Below the pieces are notes generated by a model. It was not told where the DNA came from. It saw only the letters and a list, made by a program, of their open reading frames with translations, and did not search any database. The position numbers and the translations under genes were made by a program. Below, piece by piece: positions 25,526-32,843 of a DNA stretch of 64,000 nt (within the stretch, counting starts at the first letter, position 1; each line of letters opens with the position of its first letter). The stretch comes from Paraburkholderia ginsengiterrae (lineage in GTDB: Bacteria > Pseudomonadota > Gammaproteobacteria > Burkholderiales > Burkholderiaceae): contig NZ_LXKA01000349.1 in the NCBI RefSeq assembly GCF_001645125.1, positions 186,001-250,000 of the forward strand. Direction: 5' to 3'.

Positions 25526-26583
25526 GCGTGCTCCCCGGCGCCTTGCTGCGCCGCATCGGGTGCCGTCGGCAGAGCCACGAGGCCGTCGGCGACGCGCGTC
25601 CCGGTGTCGCCCCAGAGCAGTTCGCGCACGTCGTCTGGCCAGGCGTTCACGTCGAGCCCGTGATGACGGAACAGCGCGAGCGTGATGCGTTCCATGCCAA
25701 AACCGACACAACCCGTATGCGCCACGCTGCCGTCGTCGCACGTGATCTTCCAGATCGCGCCGAAGTGTTCCATGTGATAGTTGAACGACAGGCAAGCCGT
25801 CTTGCCGCGCGGATCGGCCAGCGGAATCAGCAGTTCGAACTTGAGCGCGAGCGCTCGCTGGCTATCGGCGACGATCTTGCCGCCGCGGCCAAAGAACGGG
25901 TCGTTCGCCAGATCCACTTCGAGCGGCAGTTGCAGCAGCTCGACGAGCAGCGAGCCGCGCTCGATCCACATCTGCCGGAACGCCATGACCTGCGCGGCGT
26001 TGCCGAGCCGCACGTACTCGCGCTGGCGGAACATCTGCATGCGGCCGGGGTCGAGCGACGGTTCGTGGCGGAAGCAATAGGACAGCACGTCGATGGTGCG
26101 GCCGTCGGCCGGCAGCGGGCCGCGCCGCGCCATCACCGGATAGATCGGATAGCAGGCGGCCGGCGTGAGCACCACGCGAGTCGGCTTTTGCTGCGCCATC
26201 CAGTCGTCGGCGCGGTCGTCCTCACGCTCGATCATGGCGTCGTCGAGCGCGCGCAGCAGACGCCGGTGATCCATGTCGTTACCGCAGAACGAGTGGATCG
26301 TGCCGGCCAGATTCGGAAAGCTTTTCAGATATTCGCTGTCTTCGAAGTCGGTGCGGCGCATGGCGGGTGGAAAGCGCAGCACTTCGGGCTGCTGGTCCGC
26401 GCCCAGATGCGTGATCGCCACGTTCAGGCGGTCCACCACGTCTTCGAAGATCTGGCTGCGGCCGTACAGGCCGTCTTCGCCGGTATCGATCAGCAGGCCC
26501 GCGGCCAGCAGTTCATCGCGAAAGCCCGGCGAGCCGGTTTCCTGAGCGGCGGCAAGCGCGGCGGTAGCAGGCATCGTAGTCAC
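25522..26583 (-). CDS. Amino acid:[carrier protein] ligase (seryl-tRNA-synthetase-like)
   Basis: This class II aminoacyl-tRNA-synthetase homologue lacks the tRNA-binding arm. In the characterised family (Bll0957 of Bradyrhizobium and relatives) it activates glycine or alanine with ATP and loads it onto the phosphopantetheine of a small carrier protein. The 353 residues show motif 2 (FRHEPSLDPGRMQMFRQRE, about 171-189) and motif 3 (GFGMER, 295-300). Cys144, Glu189 and Cys292 have the spacing I recall for the zinc ligands of atypical SerRS enzymes. The GTG start abuts the upstream TGA, with GGGAGAG before it. The cognate carrier is encoded two genes upstream. Confidence 0.92.
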   Translation of the reverse strand: MTTMPATAALAAAQETGSPGFRDELLAAGLLIDTGEDGLYGRSQIFEDVVDRLNVAITHLGADQQPEVLRFPPAMRRTDFEDSEYLKSFPNLAGTIHSFCGNDMDHRRLLRALDDAMIEREDDRADDWMAQQKPTRVVLTPAACYPIYPVMARRGPLPADGRTIDVLSYCFRHEPSLDPGRMQMFRQREYVRLGNAAQVMAFRQMWIERGSLLVELLQLPLEVDLANDPFFGRGGKIVADSQRALALKFELLIPLADPRGKTACLSFNYHMEHFGAIWKITCDDGSVAHTGCVGFGMERITLALFRHHGLDVNAWPDDVRELLWGDTGTRVADGLVALPTAPDAAQQGAGEHA

Positions 26584-27855
26584 TCAGGCTCTCCCGGGGG
26601 CGGCAGGACGCTGCGCGAGCAGCAGGCTCGCGGTGTTCTGCGCGATGCGATCGTTGTTGATCATCAGCGGCGCGGAGTACAGGTCTCGCAGATGGCGTCC
26701 GACGCTGTACGGCGTGCCGTTCTTGTAGCCCGCCATGCCGCAGATCATCAGCACTTCCTGCACGACCTGCAGCGCGGTGGTGGAGATACTGGTCTTCAAC
26801 GTGTTCATGTCGGAGGCGAAGCCGAGCATGGCCGAGAGCGGCGCATCGGCCTGCGAGCCGCCGTGGCGAACCTGGTGCGCGGCGCGGGCCGCCTCGAGTG
26901 CGACCGCGAGGCGCGCCTGCATCATCTGCAGGAGGCCGACCGCTTCGGCGAGGCGCAGGCCGGCCGGCGGAATCGAGCCGGGCGTCGAGCGCGCCTGGGC
27001 GCGAAAGAAAGTCTTGGCGCGATTCACCGCGTCGGCGGCCACGCCCGTCCAGACCGAAGCCCAAAGCGTGTGCGAAACCGGCAACATGGTTTGATCGGCG
27101 ATCTCGGCAAACGGCGCGGGCAGGATCTGTTCGGCCTGACCCGTGGCGACGAGCCGGAAGCCTTCGCTGCAGGTGCCGCGCATGCCCATCGCGTCCCAGC
27201 TGCCGCGTTTTTCGAGCTGTGTTTCCGCGTTCAGCGCGACGATCAGCACCTGGTCGGCAGCCGGGGATTCGGCGGTGCGGCGTGCGGTCACGAGAATGCC
27301 GTCGGCGTGCGCGCCGTACGAAATTGTGGGTGCGAGCTTTTCAATGCGAAAGCGCGCGCCGTCGAGTTCGACCGAGCAGGCGCTCGTGCGCAGATTGCCG
27401 CCAATGTTTTCTTCGGAAGTCGCCGAAGCCAGCAGCCATCGATGCTCGACCAGCTGCGCGAGCAACTGCCGATGCCACGCCGAGTCGCTGCCATGGGCCT
27501 CGATGCACGCCACCTGGATCTGGTGCATCGCATACACCATGGCGGTGGAGGCGCAGCCTTGCGCGAGCGTTTCGCAGATCGCGCCGATGTCCGCAAGCGA
27601 CAGTCCCGCGCCGCCGAACGCGGCCGGCACCATGGCCGACAGCAAGCGTTCGCGTTTGAGCGCGTCGAACGCTTCCGTTGGAAAACGCGCATCGCGGTCC
27701 ACTGCGTCGGCGAACTGCGCGGCCACCGCCGCGCAGCGTTGCGCCGCCGCACGCCAGCCGGGTTCGGTTTCGACCGCGCTCAGCACGACAGCGACATCGT
27801 CGTGTGCCGGCGCCTGGGCGAGTGGGGCGGCTGCATCCGGTAGCGGGGAGTTCAT
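26584..27855 (-). CDS. Acyl-CoA-dehydrogenase-like flavoprotein
   Basis: The protein has 423 residues with the acyl-CoA dehydrogenase layout: an N-terminal helical domain (VPAAFGGAGLSLADIGAICE), a middle beta domain (SATSEENIGGN, KLAPTISYGAHADGILVTAR) and a C-terminal helical bundle (VVQEVLMICGMAGYKNGTPYSVGRHLRDLYSAPLM). Such flavoproteins can also oxidise carrier-protein thioesters, as prolyl-carrier dehydrogenases do. Encoded between a carrier protein and its aminoacyl ligase, it most likely acts on the carrier-bound amino acid, not on fatty acyl-CoA (inference). It overlaps the carrier gene by 4 bases. Confidence 0.85.
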   Translation of the reverse strand: MNSPLPDAAAPLAQAPAHDDVAVVLSAVETEPGWRAAAQRCAAVAAQFADAVDRDARFPTEAFDALKRERLLSAMVPAAFGGAGLSLADIGAICETLAQGCASTAMVYAMHQIQVACIEAHGSDSAWHRQLLAQLVEHRWLLASATSEENIGGNLRTSACSVELDGARFRIEKLAPTISYGAHADGILVTARRTAESPAADQVLIVALNAETQLEKRGSWDAMGMRGTCSEGFRLVATGQAEQILPAPFAEIADQTMLPVSHTLWASVWTGVAADAVNRAKTFFRAQARSTPGSIPPAGLRLAEAVGLLQMMQARLAVALEAARAAHQVRHGGSQADAPLSAMLGFASDMNTLKTSISTTALQVVQEVLMICGMAGYKNGTPYSVGRHLRDLYSAPLMINNDRIAQNTASLLLAQRPAAPGRA

Positions 27856-28103
27856 GCTGCCGCCTGTGCCTGCTGCAATTCGGTGACCGCGGCGGCCATC
27901 GAATTGATGCTGGAGAAGAGCCGGCGCGTCAGCAGGCGGTCCGGAATTTCAATGTTGAATTCGTCTTCGATGGCCAGCATCAGGTGCACGGTCGCTAGCG
28001 AGGACAGACCCGCGGCGTACAAATCGGCGTCGTCCGCGAGGGAGTCCGGATGGACATCCAGGCGGGCCGATTCGGAAAGGATGCGTCGCAGTGCGGTTTT
28101 CAT
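27852..28103 (-). CDS. Phosphopantetheine carrier protein
   Basis: This acidic protein of 83 residues has the four-helix carrier pattern: DLYAAGLSSLATVHLMLAIEDEF holds the attachment site. The usual DSL triplet reads SSL; Ser35 would carry the phosphopantetheine arm. It is the first gene of the five-gene minus operon and the probable acceptor of the amino acid loaded by the ligase two genes downstream. No dedicated phosphopantetheinyl transferase is nearby. A GGAC-type weak ribosome binding site precedes the ATG at 28103. Confidence 0.88.
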   Translation of the reverse strand: MKTALRRILSESARLDVHPDSLADDADLYAAGLSSLATVHLMLAIEDEFNIEIPDRLLTRRLFSSINSMAAAVTELQQAQAAA

Positions 28104-28445
28104 GGCGGGGAGTCCTCAATGGTCCAGCAGTTTCTTGAATGTTGTCGACGTCAAGCGAACGCACGTCATGGTCTTGCGTGGCTCGTGCCGCGGATCGGGC
28201 TGGCGGGGTCCATCTGCCGGACGCGGCGCTTTCACGTGGATTACGGGATCTTTCCTGCCGTGCGATGTCCCGATGTCCGGTATTTAAGAATCAGCAAAGC
28301 CCAGCGTCAGTGCGATGCCGCACGGAAACACGCGTTTCGCGGACGTACCGTGTAGCCATGAAAACGGACCGGTGCGCGGAGCCGGGCCGTCGAGGGCGGC
28401 GCTCGCGCCCGGACTCGTCGAACTCATTGACCGCTGAGGAAAGTG
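28104..28445. other. Divergent intergenic region, carrier-protein operon and GNAT gene
   Basis: About 340 bases separate two divergent transcription units and should contain both promoters. GAGGAAAG just before 28446 is the ribosome binding site of the acetyltransferase gene. No clear -35/-10 pair or operator palindrome was seen. Confidence 0.4.
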
Positions 28446-28979
28446 ATGAACTGGAAAACGCTGGAATTCGATCAGCTTTCGGCACGCGAGTTGTATCTGC
28501 TCTTGCGGGCGCGCAGCGCGGTGTTTGTGGTCGAGCAGTCGCACGTTTGCCTCGACGCCGACGGCCGTGACGAAGGCTCATTGCATGTGTTCGCAGTGGA
28601 GGACATCACCCGGCCGATGCCGATCCTCGCCTACGCACGTGTGCAGCCCGGCGATGCGGAAGATCCGGAAATCACCATCGACAAGGTGCTCACCAGCCCG
28701 CTGCGGCGCGGTGACGGCACCGCCGAAATGCTGCTCGAGCGCGTGCTGCAGGCCATCGCCGAGCGCTGGCCGGGACATGCCGCGCGGGTGAGCGCGCCGC
28801 TCGGCTTGCGCGGCTTCTACGAGCAATTTGGCTTTCGCAAGACGGAAGGTCCGTACCTCGAACATGGCGTGCCGTTCATCGGCCTCACGCGCCAGGTGCG
28901 CGGCGCCCAGCCGCTCTTCGGCACGCGCCGCCGTGAGCGCGACGGCGCGGCGCTCATCAATACCTTCGAGATGCTGTGA
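28446..28979 (+). CDS. GNAT-family N-acyltransferase, ElaA-like
   Basis: This 177-residue GNAT protein is of the ElaA subgroup, with MNWKTLEFDQLSARELYLLLRARSAVFVVEQ-type opening blocks (residues 1-31), a core around DKVLTSPLRRGDGTAEMLLERVL, where the acetyl-CoA pyrophosphate loop is RRGDGTA, and the terminal strand GFYEQFGFRKTEGPYLEHGVPFI-type region (about 121-143). ElaA-like proteins are predicted acetyltransferases with no firmly known substrate. ATG 28446 is preferred over GTG 28443 because of its spacing from GAGG. It is transcribed divergently from the carrier-protein operon. Confidence 0.85.
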   Translation: MNWKTLEFDQLSARELYLLLRARSAVFVVEQSHVCLDADGRDEGSLHVFAVEDITRPMPILAYARVQPGDAEDPEITIDKVLTSPLRRGDGTAEMLLERVLQAIAERWPGHAARVSAPLGLRGFYEQFGFRKTEGPYLEHGVPFIGLTRQVRGAQPLFGTRRRERDGAALINTFEML

Positions 28980-29304
28980 TGGTGGGGGCGCCGGGTCTCG
29001 CCTTTTCCGGTTACCGCAACCTGGTCAGACAATTCGTCTCACTACGTGCGTCTTCGCACTATGCAAAGTTCGCAGTGCAGGCAAGCTTGAGACGCAAGCT
29101 CATGGCCCGTCGAAGTATGCGGCGTTACATGGACGAAACAATTCTTCAGAGGGATAACCCTGTCAGGACGTTTCCCAACTGGCGCAACGGTTTCGAAGCT
29201 AGCAACGTATCGTAAAAAAATGAAGTCACTGTAAAAAAACGGCAGGCGGGGACCGCTTGATCAACAGGCTACGCGGGGACCAACACCGCTTCGGGGAGAG
29301 TGTC
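28980..29304. other. Upstream region of the FadR-type regulator
   Basis: About 325 bases with no supported gene. It carries a candidate FadR-family site (29022-29032), two GTAAAAAAA runs around 29211-29238, and GGGGAGAG just before the regulator start. Confidence 0.4.
29022..29032 (+). promoter_or_regulatory. Candidate FadR-subfamily operator
   Basis: TGGTCAGACAA fits the FadR-subfamily pattern TNGTNNNACNA completely. It lies about 270 bases before the regulator gene at 29305, so autoregulation is possible; a single match of this short pattern can occur by chance. Confidence 0.35.
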
Positions 29305-30024
29305 ATGGAACAGGCAAACAAGGATCGATCGCTCGTGAGCAAAGTGATGGATGGGCTCGTCACGGGCATCGTCGAAGAGAAGTACGGCGCCATCCTGCCG
29401 CCGCAGGATGTGCTGTCGAAGGAGTTCGACGTCAGCCGCACCGTCATGCGCGAGGCGCTGTCGATGCTGCTCGCGCGCGACATGCTGGACGTGCGGCCGA
29501 AGATCGGCACGCGCATCCGGCCGATGAGCGATTGGCGCATGATCGACGAGGACGTCGTGAACTGGCGCTTTCGCGCGAAGCCTGATCCGCTGTTTCTACG
29601 CGACGTGATCGAGTTTCGCATTCTGATCGAACCGCGCGCCTCGGCGCAGGCGGCCACGCGCGGCAGCGCCGCGGAAGTCGCCGCGATTCGCGAAGCGTTT
29701 GAAGCGTTTCGCGCGATCCGGCCGGGCGAGGCCGCTTATCAGGAAGCGGACGAGCTGTTTCATACCCGCATCGTGGTGGCGAGCGGCAATCAGTTCTTCA
29801 AGCAGATGGCGGCGATTATTCGCGGCGCGCTGTCGACCGTCAATCCCATCGTCAGCGACCGGGACGGGTTGTGGGAGACGGCGGTGAGCACGCATCAGCG
29901 CGTGGTCGAAGCGATCGAACGGCGCGATCCGAAGGAAGCGGAAATCGCTTCGCTCGCGATGATCGACTTCAGCGCCGAAGAAATCGGCAGCCGCTTTTCG
30001 GCGGAACCTCCGGCACGCGTTTGA
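29305..30024 (+). CDS. GntR-family regulator, FadR/FCD type
   Basis: This 239-residue regulator has an N-terminal winged HTH (about 8-75; LPPQDVLSKEFDVSRTVMREALSMLL is split over the recognition helix) and a C-terminal all-helical FCD domain. The domain contains the metal-binding Asp/His set within ADELFHTRIVVASGN and THQRVVEAIERRD. FCD regulators bind organic or sugar acids, typically controlling their catabolism. The neighbouring Gfo/Idh/MocA gene may be a target. The start at 29305 follows GGGGAGAG; the in-frame start at 29257 lacks a site. Confidence 0.9.
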   Translation: MEQANKDRSLVSKVMDGLVTGIVEEKYGAILPPQDVLSKEFDVSRTVMREALSMLLARDMLDVRPKIGTRIRPMSDWRMIDEDVVNWRFRAKPDPLFLRDVIEFRILIEPRASAQAATRGSAAEVAAIREAFEAFRAIRPGEAAYQEADELFHTRIVVASGNQFFKQMAAIIRGALSTVNPIVSDRDGLWETAVSTHQRVVEAIERRDPKEAEIASLAMIDFSAEEIGSRFSAEPPARV

Positions 30025-30061
30025 GCACCGCCGCCCTGGCGGTGCATTGACCCTTCTGTTT
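30025..30061 (+). terminator. Possible terminator of the FadR-type gene
   Basis: An 8-bp GC-rich stem (30025-30032 with 30038-30045, 5-nt loop) starts right after the stop codon and is followed by a mixed pyrimidine tract with TTCTGTTTTCC. Moderate match to an intrinsic terminator. Confidence 0.45.
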
Positions 30062-30179
30062 TCCTTGCGAGACGGCGCAGGCCGGACGGCGCGCGATCGT
30101 GTGCACGCGTGCGCACGCGTGAGCGTGCGGCATGCGCGACAATAGCGTCTGTTCTGAACTGCATGGACTCGAAGGAACG

Positions 30180-31178
30180 ATGACAATCGCAACACAGGGA
30201 GTGCCGGCCGGCGGCACGATTCGCTGGGGTATCGTTGGGACGGGGCGCATCGCCCGCCGTTTTGCGCAAAGCCTCGCACATGTGCCGCAGGCGCAACTGA
30301 GCGCGCTGTGGTCGCGCCGCGCCGGGCCGGCAGCGGCTTTTGCCGAAGAGTTCGGCGGCCAGGCGTGCGCGAGTTTCGAGGCGCTGCTCGCGAGCGGCAT
30401 CGACGCGCTTTATATCGCCACTGTCCAGGACAGTCACGCCGGTTACGCGATCGCCGCATTGCAAGCCGGTCTGCACGTGCTGTGCGAAAAACCGGCCACC
30501 ATCAACCAGCCGCAACTCGAGCGCGTGCTCGAGGCCGCGCGTGCGTCGCAACGGCTCTTCATGGAAGCCATGAAGCCGCCGTTTTATCCGCTCTACAGAA
30601 AGTTGCGCGCGCATCTAGCCGCCGAACCGATCGGGCAAGTGGGACTCGTGCGCGCCGGCTGTTCGGTGCCGGGCGTGCCGCACGATCACCCGTCGCTGTC
30701 GTTCGAGCATGCGGGTGGCGCGCTGCTCGACATCGGCATCTATGAGATGTTTCTCGCGGTCGACTGGCTGGGCGCGCCGCGCGAGGTGCAGACCCTCGGC
30801 CGGCTCGGGCCGACCGGTGTCGATACGTTCGCGAGCCTGAACAGCGAGCACGAGCACGGCATTGCCCAGTTGTTTTGCGGACTCGATCTGCACGGCAAGG
30901 GCGATGCGCTGCTGATGGCCCCGGGCGGCCACGTCACGATTCACGAACCGTGGTGGAACCCGTCGCGCGCGACGATTCGTTATGCCGACGGACGCGTGGT
31001 CGAACTCGACGAGCCGTTCGAAGGCGGCGGCCTGAACTACGAGACCGCGCATTTCTGCGAGCTGATACGGGCAGGGCAGGTGGAAAGCCCGGTGATGACG
31101 CATGGCAAGTCGGTGCAGATGATCGCCATGACGGACGCGGCGCGTGCCGCGCTCGGGCTGAAATTCGCGGGAGAGTGA
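30180..31178 (+). CDS. Gfo/Idh/MocA-family oxidoreductase
   Basis: This 332-residue NAD(P)-dependent dehydrogenase has an N-terminal Rossmann domain (IRWGIVGTGRIARRFA, about 14-29), the EKP motif (HVLCEKPATI, catalytic Lys) and the C-terminal alpha/beta domain with GGALLDIGIYEM, whose D-x-G-x-Y residues line the active site. Members oxidise or reduce sugars, inositols and trans-dihydrodiols; the LCEKP and GGALLDIG form resembles the dihydrodiol/xylose dehydrogenase group. AAGGAACG precedes ATG 30180. It lies 155 bases after the FadR-type regulator gene on the same strand. Confidence 0.87.
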   Translation: MTIATQGVPAGGTIRWGIVGTGRIARRFAQSLAHVPQAQLSALWSRRAGPAAAFAEEFGGQACASFEALLASGIDALYIATVQDSHAGYAIAALQAGLHVLCEKPATINQPQLERVLEAARASQRLFMEAMKPPFYPLYRKLRAHLAAEPIGQVGLVRAGCSVPGVPHDHPSLSFEHAGGALLDIGIYEMFLAVDWLGAPREVQTLGRLGPTGVDTFASLNSEHEHGIAQLFCGLDLHGKGDALLMAPGGHVTIHEPWWNPSRATIRYADGRVVELDEPFEGGGLNYETAHFCELIRAGQVESPVMTHGKSVQMIAMTDAARAALGLKFAGE

Positions 31179-31318
31179 GGGCGGGCTGAGCGAGCGTCGC
31201 GGCGCGCGTTCAGGCGCGTCTAGGCGCGGCAGTGGTACGATTTGCGCCAGGTCGCGGCGCGGCAACAACGCTCCGCAAGCCGCCGCTTTCGAACCCCTTG
31301 CAATGGAGCCGCCTGTTC

Positions 31319-32017
31319 ATGCGCACGCTCGGAAACCTGTGGCGCGACAACAAGAGCGTCGTCGCGTTTCTCTTTTTGATGGTGCTGTTTCGCAGCGCCG
31401 TGGCCGACTGGAACGTCGTGCCGAGCGGCTCGATGCTGCCGACGATCCGCGAAGGCGACCGGATTTTCGTCGACAAGATGGCCTACGATCTGCGCGTGCC
31501 GCTCACGCACATTGCGATTGCTCATCTGCACGATCCGCAGCGCGGCGATATCGTCACGATCGACTCTTCAGCGGCTCATGAGCTGCTCGTCAAGCGTCTG
31601 ATCGGTTTGCCCGGCGACCGGGTCGCGCTGCGCGACAACGTGCTGTACGTGAACGGTGTGCGCGCCCATTACCAGCCGCTCCGGATCAAACCGCTGCCCG
31701 GCGACGCCGCATCGCCCGGCGACTATCTGACCGAACGCTTCGACGGTGTCGCGCATACGGTGCGGCTCACGCCGTATGCGCCGAGTCCGCGCAATTCGTT
31801 CGGGCCGGTGGTCGTGCCGCAAGGCGAGTATCTGATGCTCGGCGACAATCGCGACAACAGCGCCGACTCGCGTTACTTCGGCTTTTTTCCGCGCAAGGAG
31901 TTGATGGGCCGCGCGCGTCATGTGGCGTTTTCGCTCGACCCCGATCATTACTACAAGCCGCGCTTCGAGCGTTTCGGCGCGCGGCTGGATGCGGCGCCGC
32001 AGGTCGCGAGCCGCTAG
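31319..32017 (+). CDS. lepB: Signal peptidase I
   Basis: It cleaves signal peptides from exported preproteins at the outer face of the inner membrane. The 232 residues have one N-terminal membrane anchor (about 13-30), the catalytic Ser38 in VPSGSMLPT, the general-base Lys in LVKRLIGLPGDR, and the box-D and box-E region MLGDNRDNSADSRYFG. It is shorter at the N-terminus than E. coli LepB, which has two anchors. Its gene context is not the conserved lepA-lepB pair, so this may be a second, specialised enzyme. An upstream in-frame start at 31232 was rejected for lack of conservation. Confidence 0.9.
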   Translation: MRTLGNLWRDNKSVVAFLFLMVLFRSAVADWNVVPSGSMLPTIREGDRIFVDKMAYDLRVPLTHIAIAHLHDPQRGDIVTIDSSAAHELLVKRLIGLPGDRVALRDNVLYVNGVRAHYQPLRIKPLPGDAASPGDYLTERFDGVAHTVRLTPYAPSPRNSFGPVVVPQGEYLMLGDNRDNSADSRYFGFFPRKELMGRARHVAFSLDPDHYYKPRFERFGARLDAAPQVASR

Positions 32018-32040
32018 GCCTGGCGCGCCTCGCTCCCGGC

Positions 32041-32070
32041 GGCGTTCAGCGACGTTCAGTGACGTTCAGC
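32041..32070. repeat. Tandem 10-bp repeat, three copies
   Basis: Three near-identical 10-mers (GGCGTTCAGC, GACGTTCAGT, GACGTTCAGC) lie back to back in the short gap between convergent lepB and the ABC permease gene. Origin probably replication slippage; no terminator hairpin is seen there. Confidence 0.7.
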
Positions 32071-32076
32071 CAGTGC

Positions 32077-32736
32077 TCAGTGACGTGACGGCAGCGCGAG
32101 CCGCCGTTCATACCAGCGCTGCACCCATTCGAGCACCTGGCACAGCACCCAGTACACCGCGGCCGCCGCAAGATACAGCGGCAGCGGCTGATACGTCGAC
32201 GCGATGATTTCCTGCGCGCTGCGCAACAGTTCGGTCACCGTAATGACCGACACCAGCGAGGTGTCCTTGATCAGGCTGATCAGGCTGTTCGACAGACTCG
32301 GCACGGCAATGCGCAGCGCCTGCGGCGCGATCACATAGCGCAGTGTCTGGCGGCGCGAGAGTCCGAGACTGTACGCGGCCAGCCATTGGCCCTTGTGAAT
32401 CCCGAGAATCGCGCCGCGCATGCTCTCCGACAGATAGGCGGCGACATTCGCCGACAGCGCGATCACGCCGGCGGGCGTGGGGTCGAGGGAGATGCCGAAA
32501 CTCGGCAAGCCGTAGTAGATCACGAAGATCTGCACCAGCAGCGGCGTGCCGCGCATCACGCTCACGTAGAGGCGCGCGATCCAGTTCAGCACGCGGTTGT
32601 GGCTCACGCCCATCAACGCGAGCACGGCGCCGGCGAGCAGGCCGAAGATCATCGACAGAACCGCGAACTTGACCGTCAGGACGGCGCCCTGCGCGAGCAC
32701 AGGAAGCGATTGGACGAGCAGGGAGGTGGTGGACAT
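32077..32736 (-). CDS. Polar amino acid (cystine-type) ABC transporter permease
   Basis: This inner-membrane permease of the HisM/GlnP family has 219 residues and about five membrane segments. The ATPase-contact EAA loop reads SLGLSRRQTLRYVIAPQALR, and VSVMRGTPLLVQIFVIYYGLP is split over the family's N-terminal signature. It resembles TcyL/YecS of cystine uptake. It is 107 bases downstream of the binding-protein gene, with a strong hairpin between them. No ATP-binding gene is next to it, so the ATPase must be encoded elsewhere or shared. Confidence 0.88.
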   Translation of the reverse strand: MSTTSLLVQSLPVLAQGAVLTVKFAVLSMIFGLLAGAVLALMGVSHNRVLNWIARLYVSVMRGTPLLVQIFVIYYGLPSFGISLDPTPAGVIALSANVAAYLSESMRGAILGIHKGQWLAAYSLGLSRRQTLRYVIAPQALRIAVPSLSNSLISLIKDTSLVSVITVTELLRSAQEIIASTYQPLPLYLAAAAVYWVLCQVLEWVQRWYERRLALPSRH

Positions 32737-32792
32737 GAGCGAGGGGCGGGTTGGCGCGCGGAGCGCACATCATAAACGTTGCTGCATAAGCG

Positions 32793-32826
32793 CGAAGGGC
32801 GGCATCGCCGACGATGCCGCCCTTCG
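32793..32826 (-). repeat. Intercistronic stem-loop between binding-protein and permease genes
   Basis: A perfect 15-bp stem with tetraloop (32793-32807 with 32812-32826). On the minus strand no T-run follows, so read-through to the permease is expected. Such hairpins stabilise the 3' end of the abundant binding-protein message and lower expression of the permease. On the plus strand TTTT follows, but no plus-strand gene precedes it. Confidence 0.7.
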
Positions 32827-32843
32827 TTTTGCTTCAGCGCGTA

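Noticed and set aside
25516-27843. 775-residue plus-strand frame across the ligase and dehydrogenase genes
   Set aside because: Spans two well-defined minus-strand genes; the translation has no recognisable block.
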